This document shows, one piece after another, positions 29,107 through 38,013 of a stretch of DNA of 64,000 nucleotides. Made by a program: the position numbers and the translations under genes. How positions within the stretch are numbered: the stretch's first letter is position 1; every line of letters starts with the position of its first letter. Source of the stretch: Cohnella xylanilytica (GTDB lineage: Bacteria; Bacillota; Bacilli; Paenibacillales; Paenibacillaceae); contig NZ_JACJVR010000032.1 of the NCBI RefSeq assembly GCF_014212175.1, forward strand, positions 1 through 64,000. The letters run 5' to 3'. Below the pieces are notes generated by a model, which was not told where the DNA came from, made no database searches, and saw only the letters and a program-made list of their open reading frames with translations.

Positions 29107-30237
29107 CTACAACCGCGCCGCCGTCGACGCGGACATCGCGCGGACTTCGTCCGCCGACACTTCGCGGCCGAGCCGGTCGGACAGGTAGATGCCTTCGCTG
29201 ATCAGCATCGTCCCAAGGGCGATGTCCGCGGTCGGCAGCAGTTCGACCCTTCCTTGCAGCGCCGCGATCCAGTGATGCTGCGACGAATCGTACGCGTCCT
29301 CGTTCGGATGGAGCCGGTGCCGCCGCAGGTCCATCTGGTCCAGGTCGACCGTGCTGTCCATATCGATATCGCACACCGTCGAATGGAAGCTGAACGGCGT
29401 CCCGCCGGACGGACCGCTCTCCGTCGGCAGCCGGATGCCGCCCTTCGAGCCGAGGATGCTGCTCCCCTCGAAGCCTCCGGCATGCGCCGACCAGGCTTCG
29501 ATAATCTCGAAGCTGACGCCTCCCGCCAGCCGGACGAAGCCCGCGGCCAGCTCCTCGACGTCGAAGCCGCTCGATTCCCTCCGCCCGGCGTCCATGTCCA
29601 TCTCCTGGTGCAGCTTCCCCGAGATGCGCTCCGCTTCCGGATTGCCTAGCAGATACAGGATCTGGGCGATATGGTAGACGCCCATGTCCAGAAGCGCGCC
29701 GCCTCCGGCCGTATTCTTCCGGACGAACGTCGGCGTCCCGTACCCGTCCACGAACGGGCGGTTGCGGCGCCGGAAGCCCGTGGACCGCGCATGGTACGGC
29801 CTGCCCAATTGGCCGCCGTCGATCAGCGTCTTCGCCGCCTTCGTCTCCTTGCGGAACAATGTCCCGAGCTGAACGTGCAGCAGCTTGCCGGCCGCCTTCG
29901 CTTCGGCGACCATGCTCGCCCCGTCGGCGTAGGAGCCCGCGATCGGCTTCTCGCAGTAGACGTGCTTGCCGGAGCGAAGCGCTTCGATCGTCGCCGGGGC
30001 GTGATAGTTGTTGTGCAGGCAGACGTCGACCGCGTCCAGGTCGTCCCTCTCCAGCAGCTTGCGAAAATCGTCGTACACGTGCGGGACATGGTAGGCTTCG
30101 CCGACCCGCCTCGCTTCGGCGTCGTTGACGTCGCAGACGGCGACGATCTCCGCGCCGGGTATGGCCTGGTAGCGGTCCAGGTGCATTTTGCCGATCTGGC
30201 CGACTCCTATGATTCCGATCCGTACCGGTGTCGTCAT
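29107..30237 (-). CDS. Gfo/Idh/MocA family oxidoreductase
   Basis: The 376-residue product has the N-terminal NAD(P) fold (VRIGIIGVGQIGKMHLDRY), VDVCLHNNYHAPATIEAL, the catalytic HVYCEKPIAG and GGALLDMGVYHIAQILYLLG of the C-terminal domain. AAGGAG precedes the ATG. It is the second gene of a run with a TIM-barrel isomerase (30278, gap 40 bp) and an MFS importer, the usual composition of an inositol- or rare-sugar-type catabolic operon. The substrate is not identifiable from sequence. Confidence 0.93.
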   Translation of the reverse strand: MTTPVRIGIIGVGQIGKMHLDRYQAIPGAEIVAVCDVNDAEARRVGEAYHVPHVYDDFRKLLERDDLDAVDVCLHNNYHAPATIEALRSGKHVYCEKPIAGSYADGASMVAEAKAAGKLLHVQLGTLFRKETKAAKTLIDGGQLGRPYHARSTGFRRRNRPFVDGYGTPTFVRKNTAGGGALLDMGVYHIAQILYLLGNPEAERISGKLHQEMDMDAGRRESSGFDVEELAAGFVRLAGGVSFEIIEAWSAHAGGFEGSSILGSKGGIRLPTESGPSGGTPFSFHSTVCDIDMDSTVDLDQMDLRRHRLHPNEDAYDSSQHHWIAALQGRVELLPTADIALGTMLISEGIYLSDRLGREVSADEVRAMSASTAARL

Positions 30238-30277
30238 CGCTTCTCTCTCCTTGGTCTCGAATGGGTGCCCCGGGAGC

Positions 30278-31081
30278 CTATCGCGCCGCTTGGCCGACGA
30301 GCCGCCGGACGGAAGCGACCATCCATTCGACTTCTTCGTACTGCCGCTCGGGCGCGTTATGCTCGATGCCCCACACGCCCGCGTATCCGGCGTCCAGCAA
30401 AGCGCGAACGCTCCGGGCCGCCTCCGGCAGCGCGACCGTCCGGCCGTCGATATGGGTATGGAATGTCCAGGGAGCGACGATCGCGTCGCCTTCCTCCCGG
30501 TCGGCCTTCCAGCGGTTCAGGTGCAGCAGGAAGCCGAACGCCGGGCAATCGACCGCTTCGGCCAATCTCTTCATCTCCGCCGGAAGCAGCGAAGCGCCCA
30601 TATGATTTTCCGGTCCGACTCGGTATCCCCCCTCCTCCGCCCGCCGCGCGTATTCCCGGTACAACGAGACCGTATGCTCGAACTGCTCCTCGCCCATCGT
30701 CTCCGATGACGCGTAGCTGCCTCCCGTGTCGATGCGGACCGTCTTCGCTCCGAGAATCTCCGCGGCTCGCAGATGCTCCAGCGCATTCTCTCGCAGCCGC
30801 CGCCTCGTCTCGGGATCGGGGTCCCACAGATGGGCTCCGTCGACCGCGAAGTTCGCGACGGTCAGTTCCCTCTCGTCCAGCGCTTCCCGGATTTTCCGAA
30901 TGTAGCTCTCGTCTGCAAGCTTGAGAACGGGGCCGGCGGAACGGTCGATGAAGAAGCCGTTCCACAGATCCACCTCCCGAACCCGGTACCGGTGCGCCGC
31001 GGTCTCGAGAAAGCCGAATACGTCCATCATCCCTTGCTGGAAGGTGTGCTGGAACGAATAACTCATAATCGATAGCCTCAT
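30278..31081 (-). CDS. Sugar phosphate isomerase/epimerase (AP endonuclease 2-like TIM barrel)
   Basis: The 267-residue product is a xylose-isomerase-like TIM barrel. It starts MRLSIMSYSFQHTFQQGM and continues with VREVDLWNGFF, ILGAKTVRIDTGG, GYRVGPENHMGASLLPAEMK and YAGVWGIEHNAPE, which carry the acidic and histidine residues expected around a divalent metal. AAGGAGG lies upstream of the ATG. As the first gene of the cluster it would act with the dehydrogenase and the MFS transporter on an unidentified sugar or polyol. Confidence 0.9.
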   Translation of the reverse strand: MRLSIMSYSFQHTFQQGMMDVFGFLETAAHRYRVREVDLWNGFFIDRSAGPVLKLADESYIRKIREALDERELTVANFAVDGAHLWDPDPETRRRLRENALEHLRAAEILGAKTVRIDTGGSYASSETMGEEQFEHTVSLYREYARRAEEGGYRVGPENHMGASLLPAEMKRLAEAVDCPAFGFLLHLNRWKADREEGDAIVAPWTFHTHIDGRTVALPEAARSVRALLDAGYAGVWGIEHNAPERQYEEVEWMVASVRRLVGQAAR

Positions 31082-31214
31082 CCCGAATGCCCTCCTTGTC
31101 GTCGGTTAGGTGCGGACTCCCCTTTGATTATAGGAAGGGAGGAGAGGGGCCGGGAGGGGTTCATTCCTCGGATGAGGGAGAAGATTCTCGGATCGGGGAG
31201 CGAGGCGAGGCGCT

Positions 31215-31247
31215 TCAAAAAAACCGCCGTCCGAAGGACAGCGGTTC
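31215..31247 (-). terminator. Terminator of the lipase gene
   Basis: AACCGCCGTCC (31222-31232) pairs imperfectly with GGACAGCGGTT (31236-31246). On the minus strand it runs into seven T residues. Confidence 0.75.
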
Positions 31248-31308
31248 CGCATCGTCATATTCATACCCAGACTCCCGTTCGCCGCGAAGCCGATCACAGC
31301 TTCTACGC

Positions 31309-32106
31309 TCAGTTGCCCAGAGGAGCAGCCGGGCAGAGCCCGGGATTCGCCAAGCGCAGCCTCCTCGCGTATTCGGGGTCGAGCTTCGCCAGCTCGGCGA
31401 AGTAGCCTCCTAGCGCATGGTTGCCCGCGAGGCTCGAGTTCCGGAACTCGAGCGAGTACAGCGAGCGGATGTGCCGGTACTCGTACGTCTGCCCGCTTCG
31501 CGGAATCTTCAGCGTCGCAGGAGGCAGGTACGTCACCGCGTCGTACAGATTGCTGACCCGCCAGCTCCCGCTCACCCTCTCCCCGAACGCCCGCACGAAG
31601 GCGGGGTCGCCGACCCGGGGCGCCCCGTACAGGTATACCCCCGGCGTCCGGAAGCCGGTGTTGGCGGCGACGTCCATCGCGCACAGAACGGCGAGCGCCC
31701 CGCCGAGGCTGTGCCCCGTCACGTACAGCTGCTTGCCCGGATCCCTGCCCCTTAGAGCCGCGTGGATTTGGTCTCTCGCGGACTGATAGATCTGCGTGAA
31801 GCCGCGGTGGGTCTTGCCCGCGTCCTTCGCGTACGGGTAGTCCTGCTGGAACGCGAGCGCGTCGGACAGCCAGTCGGACGTCGAGCTCGTGCCCCGGAAG
31901 GCGACGACGATCTCCCCCGGGGATTCCAGGATGAAGCCGAACGGCTCCCGCACCCGATTGAGCGAGTGGGCTTCGAAGCCGGCGAGGACGCCGCAGCCTT
32001 CCGGAACGACGAACTCGCCTTCCGGATGCCCGTATTGTTTATAGGTCTGGTTGCATACGGCCGCCAGCCAGATCGCCCTGCGGACTTCGAAGCTTCTTCT
32101 TCCCAC
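31309..32106 (-). CDS. Class 3 lipase-like alpha/beta hydrolase
   Basis: The 265-residue product matches lipase class 3 (PF01764). It has IVVAFRGTSSTSDWLSDA with the oxyanion-side FRGT, HRGFTQIYQSARDQI, the nucleophile elbow VTGHSLGGALAVLCAMD, YLYGAPRVGDPAFV and VSNLYDAVTYLPP containing the likely catalytic Asp; a C-terminal His is in GNHALGGYF. No signal peptide is visible, so it appears intracellular or non-classically secreted. I chose GTG 32106 (VGRRSFEVRRAIW), which follows an AAGGGGG; the longer frame would run into the lactonase-like gene upstream. It lies 68 bp after that gene. Confidence 0.88.
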   Translation of the reverse strand: MGRRSFEVRRAIWLAAVCNQTYKQYGHPEGEFVVPEGCGVLAGFEAHSLNRVREPFGFILESPGEIVVAFRGTSSTSDWLSDALAFQQDYPYAKDAGKTHRGFTQIYQSARDQIHAALRGRDPGKQLYVTGHSLGGALAVLCAMDVAANTGFRTPGVYLYGAPRVGDPAFVRAFGERVSGSWRVSNLYDAVTYLPPATLKIPRSGQTYEYRHIRSLYSLEFRNSSLAGNHALGGYFAELAKLDPEYARRLRLANPGLCPAAPLGN

Positions 32107-32174
32107 TCGCCTCGCCCCCTTTACCCTATACACTATTAGGCGGGTATGGGCGAGGTGCCTGGCCGCGTCGAGGA

Positions 32175-33233
32175 TTATCGGGCGACGGGCATCAGGCAGA
32201 CCGGCTTCGCGATCCGGGCGGGCGTTCCCTCGGCGGCCGGAATGCCGTCTTCGCCGATTCGGAAGGAGACGGCCGAATCCGAGTCTTGGTTCGCCGCCAG
32301 CACCCACTCGTCCCCGATCACGGCGAAGTTGCGCGGCGTTCTCCCGAGCGTGGAGACATGGCCGCGGGACTCCAGCAGCCCGTCTTCCCCGACGCGGTAG
32401 ACCGCCAGGCTGTCATGCCCTCTATTGGAAGCGTACAAGTAGGCGCCCGAAGCCGTCAGGTGAATGTCCGCGCACGTATTCTCTTCGGCGAATCCGTCGG
32501 GAAGAGTCGTCAAGCTCTGAAGCGGCTCCAGCGAAGCGTCCGCGGCGTCGTACCGGTAGACGGAGACGGCGCTGGACAGCTCTTCGATCAGGTAGACGAG
32601 GGGCAGCTTCGGGTGAAAAGCGACGTGCCGAGGCCCCGAACCGGGCGTCGCCCGGGTCTCGGAGCGAAGCTCCAGCTTGCCCCGCGCGGCATCCAGGCGA
32701 TAGACGTACAAGCCGTCGGTGCCGAGGTCGCACGCCAGCCAATCGTCCGTACCCGGAATCGGGAAGATCGAATGGGCATGCGCCTTCTCCTGCCGGTCCG
32801 GGCGCGGGCCCGCTCCCTCGTGAGCGGCCTCGTCGGCGAGCGGCCCGATCGATCCGTCTTCTCCGATCGGATAGAGGACGACGTTGCCGGTCGAATAATT
32901 GACGGCCAGCAGCCAGCGGCCGCTCCGATCGACGCTCAGATGGCAAGGCGCGTCCCCGCGGGACGGCTGCCGGTTGATCTCGGCCAGCGTCGCGGCCTCC
33001 GGATCGAACCGGTAAGAGACGACCGCTCCGTCCTCCGTCTCGCTGACCGCGTACAGGAAGCTGCGGGCCGGATGCACCGCCACGAACGAGGGATTGTCGA
33101 TCCCCGCGATGCCTCCCGCCCGGCTCCATTCCCCGCTGCCCGGGTCGACTTTGTACCAATGAATGCCTTCGTTGTCCGCGCTGTCGTATGTACCTACGAT
33201 AATATCCATCCATTCGCCGCCTTGCGAGCTCAT
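32175..33233 (-). CDS. Lactonase family protein (YkgB/6-phosphogluconolactonase-like propeller)
   Basis: The 352-residue product is a seven-bladed beta-propeller of the lactonase family (PF10282). Supporting stretches are IIVGTYDSADNEGIHWYKVD, NPSFVAVHPARSFLYAVSE, APCHLSVDRSGRWLLAVNYS, KAHAHSIFPIPGTDDWLACD and GSGPRHVAFHPKLPLVYLIE, a typical repeating pattern. B. subtilis Pgl of this family hydrolyses 6-phosphogluconolactone, but many members have other roles. Two starts are possible, ATG 33233 (MSSQGGEW) and an internal ATG eight codons later; the first has AAGGGG upstream. Confidence 0.88.
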   Translation of the reverse strand: MSSQGGEWMDIIVGTYDSADNEGIHWYKVDPGSGEWSRAGGIAGIDNPSFVAVHPARSFLYAVSETEDGAVVSYRFDPEAATLAEINRQPSRGDAPCHLSVDRSGRWLLAVNYSTGNVVLYPIGEDGSIGPLADEAAHEGAGPRPDRQEKAHAHSIFPIPGTDDWLACDLGTDGLYVYRLDAARGKLELRSETRATPGSGPRHVAFHPKLPLVYLIEELSSAVSVYRYDAADASLEPLQSLTTLPDGFAEENTCADIHLTASGAYLYASNRGHDSLAVYRVGEDGLLESRGHVSTLGRTPRNFAVIGDEWVLAANQDSDSAVSFRIGEDGIPAAEGTPARIAKPVCLMPVAR

Positions 33234-33471
33234 CGCGCATAACCCCTTTGCCGTTGGGATGTCACAATCGCCTCATTCTACCATTGCGTCCGGCCGCGGT
33301 TCAATCGGGAGAACCGGCCAGTAGCGAAATTTATCCCTCCTTAGCGGAAACGCCATTTCCCCGGAAATGACGAAGAGGGAAAAGGAGTCTCCTCCCCTTC
33401 CCTCTAACCCAACATCGTCGGGTTACGCTGCCAATCAGCGCGCCTCTCTAAACTCGCCGCAGCGCCGCCGA

Positions 33472-34515
33472 TCAGTCGTACCGCACCGTCACCGGCTGGC
33501 GAGTGCGCGCGGATTCCATGATGGCGAGTATGACCATCGTCGTGTTGTACGCGTCCTCGACCGTGACGAGGAACGGCTCGCCCGTGATGAGCTGGTCCAC
33601 GAAGTGGCGGATGCTCTCGTACGCGAACCCCTTCGGCTTACCGTGGATGAAGTGGCGCACGAGCAGGTCGGGCCGGTCGGCCTTCGTCTCCGTGAACCGC
33701 TCCAGCATCTGGCTATGCGTCGGGTCGACGTTGAACATCCCCTTCGTCCCCGTGATGTTCAGCTTCATGTCGTTGACGTTCGGGTTCGAGTTCGGCGTGA
33801 TCCAGCCGTTCTCCATCGTCGCGATGCCGCCCTTGCGGAACTCGAGAATCGTCTGGTACACGTCGGTCGTGTCGACGCCGAGGTCCTTCAGGACGCCCGA
33901 CCGGGAGACGGAATACACCCGCTCCACCTCGTCGTCGAACAGCCACCGCAGCACGTCGACGCTGTGGTAGCCGAGGAACCACAGGATCGACGACTTGGCC
34001 GCCCAAGGCAGCAGATCGGTCGCCACCCACTTGATGTCGTTCAGGCGGTAGTACGCGCTGTACGGCTCGCCGATCTCCCCGCCCGTGATCGACTGCTTCG
34101 GCAGCGCGAACAGCGGGCTCCACCGGCTGTGCAGGTCGACCATCATCCGCACGCCGTTGCGCTCCACCGCTTCCACGATCTCCAGCGCTTCCTCCCGGCT
34201 CGTCGTCAGCGGCTTCTCGATGATGAAGTGCTTGCCCGCGTCGGCGCAATCGACGGCGACCCGGGTGTGGGCGAAGTCCGGCGTCACGATCGCCACCGCG
34301 TCGATGTCCGCCTTCTTCAGCATCTCGTTATGGTCCGTGAACACGGCGGATTCCGGCAGGCCGAACTTGGCGGCGAGCGCCTTCGCCCGCTCCCCGTTCA
34401 GGTCGCAGATGGCCGCGAATTCGGCGTTCGGATGATCGTTATAGATGAAGGCGTGCGTCTCTCCCCAAGTGCCGGCGCCTACGATCCCCATTTTGATTTT
34501 CGACATGTTGTCCAT
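33472..34515 (-). CDS. Gfo/Idh/MocA family oxidoreductase
   Basis: The 347-residue product has the Rossmann GIVGAGTWGETHAFIYNDHP, VAIVTPDFAHTRVAVDCA, the catalytic HFIIEKPLTTSREEAL and the C-terminal YHSVDVLRWLFDDEVE. It is the last gene of the sugar ABC transporter operon, 27 bp after the second permease, so it most likely oxidises the imported sugar or an intermediate. ATG 34515 and ATG 34506 (MSKIKMG) are both possible; AAAGG fits the second better. No strong terminator follows in the 240 bp before the lactonase gene. Confidence 0.93.
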   Translation of the reverse strand: MDNMSKIKMGIVGAGTWGETHAFIYNDHPNAEFAAICDLNGERAKALAAKFGLPESAVFTDHNEMLKKADIDAVAIVTPDFAHTRVAVDCADAGKHFIIEKPLTTSREEALEIVEAVERNGVRMMVDLHSRWSPLFALPKQSITGGEIGEPYSAYYRLNDIKWVATDLLPWAAKSSILWFLGYHSVDVLRWLFDDEVERVYSVSRSGVLKDLGVDTTDVYQTILEFRKGGIATMENGWITPNSNPNVNDMKLNITGTKGMFNVDPTHSQMLERFTETKADRPDLLVRHFIHGKPKGFAYESIRHFVDQLITGEPFLVTVEDAYNTTMVILAIMESARTRQPVTVRYD

Positions 34516-34542
34516 CGCCTTTCGTCCCGGAAATAGATTGAA

Positions 34543-35367
34543 TTATTTGACTCCTCCGAAGGTAAGCCCCCGGATCATATACTTCTGAACGATCATCGCG
34601 AAGATCAGCATCGGCATAATCGTCACGACTCCGACCGCGGACATCTCTCCCCAGGCGACGCCCGATACGGACAGGAACAGCGTGACCGTCGTCGGCAGCG
34701 TGCTGGCTTGCGAACTCGTCAGGAACAGCGCGAAGACGAATTCGTTCCACGAGTTGATGATGCAGAAGATGGCGGTCGCGATGAGCCCCGGCACGGCGAG
34801 CGGCAGGATGATCCGCACGAATACCCGGAACCTCGACGCCCCGTCGACGAAGGCCGCTTCCTCCAGCGCCACCGGGATCTCCTCGAAGAAGCTGCGCATC
34901 ATCCAGATCGTGAACGGGATGTTGAACAGCATGTACGCGACGATCAGCACGATGTGGGTGTCGAGCACGCCGATCAGGCTCGCCATGACGAACAGCGGGA
35001 TGACGGAAGCCATCGGCGGCAGCATCCGCAGGCTGAGTACCCAGAACGCGCGGTTCTCCTTCTTCTTGAATTCGAAGCGGGCGAAGCCGTAGGCGGCCAT
35101 CCCTCCGATGAAGATGGAGACGACGGTCGTCGCGACGACGACGATGGCGCTGTTGCGCAGATAGGCGACGGCATTCCGATTCTCGAACACCGCCTTGAAG
35201 TTCTCCAGCGTCGGCGAGAAGAACCAGACGCTCGGGTCGTACGTGAGAGCCTTCGACTTGAGGCTGACGAGGATCATCCAGAACATCGGGAAGACGCACA
35301 AGAGGCAGACGATCAGAAGCAGAAGTCCCGTGCCGAATCCCATTCGTTTGGCGCCGTATGCGTTCAT
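34543..35367 (-). CDS. Carbohydrate ABC transporter permease, MalG type
   Basis: This 274-residue integral membrane protein has six predicted helices and the cytoplasmic EAA loop EEAAFVDGASRFRVFVRIIL, which contacts the ATPase. N-terminal LLLIVCLLCVFPMFWMILVS and C-terminal MIVQKYMIRGLTFGGVK are typical MalG features. The start codon overlaps the stop of the MalF-type gene by 4 bp (ATGA). No ATPase gene is in the operon, so a shared MsmX-type ATPase encoded elsewhere probably energises the system. Confidence 0.95.
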   Translation of the reverse strand: MNAYGAKRMGFGTGLLLLIVCLLCVFPMFWMILVSLKSKALTYDPSVWFFSPTLENFKAVFENRNAVAYLRNSAIVVVATTVVSIFIGGMAAYGFARFEFKKKENRAFWVLSLRMLPPMASVIPLFVMASLIGVLDTHIVLIVAYMLFNIPFTIWMMRSFFEEIPVALEEAAFVDGASRFRVFVRIILPLAVPGLIATAIFCIINSWNEFVFALFLTSSQASTLPTTVTLFLSVSGVAWGEMSAVGVVTIMPMLIFAMIVQKYMIRGLTFGGVK

Positions 35368-36248
35368 CCCCGGTTCTCCACCCCTTTCCGGTAGGCTCGG
35401 ATAAGCACCCAGCTGATCGCCGTGATCAGAATCAGCAGAATGACGGACACCGCGGCCGACCTTCCGACCCAGCCGGTCTGCGCGAAGCCGAGCCGGTAGA
35501 CGTGCAGGCTGAGGAACTCGGTGGAGCTGCCCGGCCCGCCTTGCGTGAGCGAATACGGAATGTCGAACGTCTTGAGCGAATCGATCGCCCGGAAGACGAC
35601 GGCGAGCAGAATCATCGGCGTCAGCAGAGGCAGCGTAATGTAGCGGAAAATCTGCACCCGGTTCGCGCCGTCGATGGCCGCCGCTTCGTAAGGCTCCGAC
35701 GGCAGCGAGCGCATGCCGGCGTAGATGATGAGGGCGACGAACGGAGTGTTCTGCCAGACGTCGACGAGGACGGTGGACAGGAAGGCGTTCTCCGCCGACA
35801 GCCAGATCACCTTGCCCCCGACGAAATGCAGCAGGTAGTTGACGACCCCGTTCTCCGCGTTCAGCATCAGCTTCCAGATCTGGCCCGTGATGCTCGGCGT
35901 CATCGCGATCGGGACGATCAGGCAGGCGAACGCCAAGGGCTTCAGCTTGAATTCGCGGTCGAGCAGGACGGCGAGCCAGAAGCCGAGCAGCAGCTCGACG
36001 ACCGTGACGATCAGCATGAACCCGACGCTGATCCGCACCGAATACCAGAACTCCGCGTCCTGTCCCGAGAACAGGCGGACGAAGTTGTCGAGGCCGACGA
36101 ACTTGAAGTCGGGATACCCGAGCTCGTAGTTCGTCAGGCTAAGTCCGTATAGGAAGACCGTCGGCACGAAGGTCAGAATGCCGAGGATCAGGATGGCCGG
36201 CATAATGTAGACCAGATGAGGACGCTTGTGGAAGTATTGTCGCAGCAT
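35364..36248 (-). CDS. Sugar ABC transporter permease, MalF type
   Basis: This 294-residue integral membrane protein has six helices, beginning with a YIMPAILILGILTFVPTVFL helix. Its EAA loop is YEAAAIDGANRVQIFRYITL and the segment GGPGSSTEFLSLHVYRLGF near the C-terminus is typical of MalF-like permeases. GGAGATG sits upstream of the ATG. It pairs with the MalG-type permease immediately downstream and the lipoprotein at 36364 immediately upstream. Confidence 0.95.
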   Translation of the reverse strand: MLRQYFHKRPHLVYIMPAILILGILTFVPTVFLYGLSLTNYELGYPDFKFVGLDNFVRLFSGQDAEFWYSVRISVGFMLIVTVVELLLGFWLAVLLDREFKLKPLAFACLIVPIAMTPSITGQIWKLMLNAENGVVNYLLHFVGGKVIWLSAENAFLSTVLVDVWQNTPFVALIIYAGMRSLPSEPYEAAAIDGANRVQIFRYITLPLLTPMILLAVVFRAIDSLKTFDIPYSLTQGGPGSSTEFLSLHVYRLGFAQTGWVGRSAAVSVILLILITAISWVLIRAYRKGVENRG

Positions 36249-36333
36249 AATCGTTCATCTCCTCTCCGGAGCGGCCGCCGGACCGCGGCTCTCCGCGGTC
36301 CGGACGGCCTGGCAAACTTGCGGTTGCGGTCTG

Positions 36334-36391
36334 TCCGGTAATGTCTTCGACTTCCTTCGCGTCTTATCCGGTAATGTCTTCGACTTCCTTC
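36334..36391. repeat. Tandem duplication at the 3' end of the solute-binding protein gene
   Basis: A 25-bp sequence occurs at 36334-36358 and again at 36367-36391, with a 33-bp period (eleven codons). The copy inside the gene encodes EVEDITG followed by TAA; the copy beyond the stop encodes the same residues in frame but with CAG in place of TAA. Confidence 0.85.
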
Positions 36392-37788
36392 TGCGCCTTC
36401 TCCGCCGCTTCCTGAACGGTCATCTGATCGAACATGGCGGCGCTGACGTAATAGCCGACGCGGTCGAGAATCTGGCCCAGCTTCGGGCTCGGCGGAATCC
36501 AGGAGATGCCTTGCTCGACGAGCACGTTGGCGTCGTTAAGCGCCTCCAGCTGCACCGGGTACGAGATATTCGCCGCGGCGAGCTCCGCGTCTTGGTAGAC
36601 GGAAGTGCGCACCGGCACGCCGCCTCCTTGCACGTACTCCTTCGCTTTCTCCTTGCTGTTCATGTAGACGATGAAGGCCCAGGCCGCTTCCTGCTTCTTG
36701 GACAGCGACGAGATCGACATGTTCCAGCCGGCCAGCGCGCTCGCGCGTCCCGCCGGACCTTCCGGCGTCGGCACGTAGCCGACCTTGTCCGCGACCTGCG
36801 AGCTCGCCGGATCGAGAATCCGGTTCGCCAGCGCCGTCGCGTCGAGCCACATGGCCGCCTTGCCGGTGGTGAACGCCGACAGAGCTTCCTCGTGCGTATA
36901 GGAGGAGACGTCCTTCGGCGCATTCTTCAGCAGGTCGACGTAGAACTGCATCGCTTGCACCGTCTTCGGATCGGTCATCGTCGCCTTGCCGGTCTTCTGG
37001 TCGATGAAGCCGCCTCCGAAGTTGTAGACGAGGCTGAGCAGGCCGGAAGCGGCGTGCGTGCCCCGCTGGGCGCGCATCGAGACGCCGTACAGGTCCTTCT
37101 CCTTGCCGTTGAAGAACTTCGCGAGCTCGAGGAACTCGTCCATCGTCTTCGGCGGCTGCTTGCCGTACTTCTCGAACAGGTCCTTGCGGTAAGCGATGAA
37201 GCGCGTCTCGCCGGCCGTCGGAATGCCGTACGTCTTGCCCTCGTACTTGCTGATGCCGTTCCGGTACGCGGGAACGATATCCTCGTAGTCGAACCAATCC
37301 GGCGTCATCGTCTTGTCTTCGAGGAATTTGTCGAGCGGCTCGATCACCTTCTTGGCGCCGTATTCGCTCATCCAGAAGCCGTCGACCATGAGCACGTCGT
37401 ACGTGCCGGTCCGTCCCGTGAAGTCGAGCAGCTGCTTGTTCTTGAGGTAGCCTTCCTCCATGACCTCCCACTTGACGCGGATGCCGGTCAAGTCCTCGAA
37501 CTCCTTCGTCATCTTCTGGAAGGAATCCGTCGACGGATGGCTCGCGAACGCGAGGTTGATCTCCGTTCCGTCGTATTTGCTCTTGATCGTCTGGCCCCAA
37601 TCCGCCAGCGTCGCGACCGAACCGGACGCCGCGCCGGATGCGGATGCCGGCGCCGTGCCGGACGGGCTCGCGGCGGAGCTCGCGGACGGCTCCGAATTGC
37701 CGCCGCCGGAAGAGCACGCCGCCAAGGAAGCGGCCAAGGACGCGGTCAATACGGAAGCCGCGGCGACCCGAATCATTTTGTTAGCCAT
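36364..37788 (-). CDS. Extracellular sugar-binding lipoprotein (ABC solute-binding, family 1)
   Basis: The 474-residue product has a lipoprotein signal with lipobox LAAC, followed by a Gly/Ser/Ala-rich spacer (about residues 28-60). The two-lobed binding domain includes INLAFASHPSTDSFQKMTKE, FEDLTGIRVKWEVMEEG, RTGTYDVLMVDGFWMSEYGA, YGIPTAGETRFIAYRKDLFE and GKAAMWLDATALANRI. It would sit on the outer face of the membrane and deliver a sugar to the two permeases downstream. ATG 37788 (MANKMIRVAA) is preceded by AAGGAG. Its own promoter is at 37880-37908. An 11-codon duplication follows its stop codon. Confidence 0.94.
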   Translation of the reverse strand: MANKMIRVAAASVLTASLAASLAACSSGGGNSEPSASSAASPSGTAPASASGAASGSVATLADWGQTIKSKYDGTEINLAFASHPSTDSFQKMTKEFEDLTGIRVKWEVMEEGYLKNKQLLDFTGRTGTYDVLMVDGFWMSEYGAKKVIEPLDKFLEDKTMTPDWFDYEDIVPAYRNGISKYEGKTYGIPTAGETRFIAYRKDLFEKYGKQPPKTMDEFLELAKFFNGKEKDLYGVSMRAQRGTHAASGLLSLVYNFGGGFIDQKTGKATMTDPKTVQAMQFYVDLLKNAPKDVSSYTHEEALSAFTTGKAAMWLDATALANRILDPASSQVADKVGYVPTPEGPAGRASALAGWNMSISSLSKKQEAAWAFIVYMNSKEKAKEYVQGGGVPVRTSVYQDAELAAANISYPVQLEALNDANVLVEQGISWIPPSPKLGQILDRVGYYVSAAMFDQMTVQEAAEKAQKEVEDITG

Positions 37789-37852
37789 TGCATACACTCC
37801 TTCTCTGGATGTTCGACCCTGCAGGCGACTCTCGATAAACCCCTCTTAAACC

Positions 37853-37908
37853 TGACATGTCATTTGAGGTACAAGGCACATTTTACGTTCTGAAAAGGCT
37901 TTCATCAA
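37853..37908 (-). promoter_or_regulatory. Promoter and palindrome upstream of the sugar ABC operon
   Basis: On the minus strand TTGATG (37903-37908) and TAAAAT (37880-37885) are 17 bp apart. A perfect palindrome TGACATGTCA (37853-37862) lies just downstream of the predicted start site, a position suited to an operator. The adjacent response regulator is a candidate binder; direct evidence is lacking. Confidence 0.5.
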
Positions 37909-37961
37909 TGTATCCTGACACCGACTCTTGTCTTCTGAAAACTAATCGCCGCAAAAAGAGC

Positions 37962-37992
37962 AAAAAAACAAACCTTCGCGTAAAGGTTTGTT
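37962..37992 (-). terminator. Terminator of the kinase/response-regulator operon
   Basis: AACAAACCTT (37967-37976) pairs with AAGGTTTGTT (37983-37992), and on the minus strand seven T residues follow. It lies 21 bp after the response regulator gene. Confidence 0.9.
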
Positions 37993-38013
37993 ACATAGTC
38001 TGACATGAGTCGT

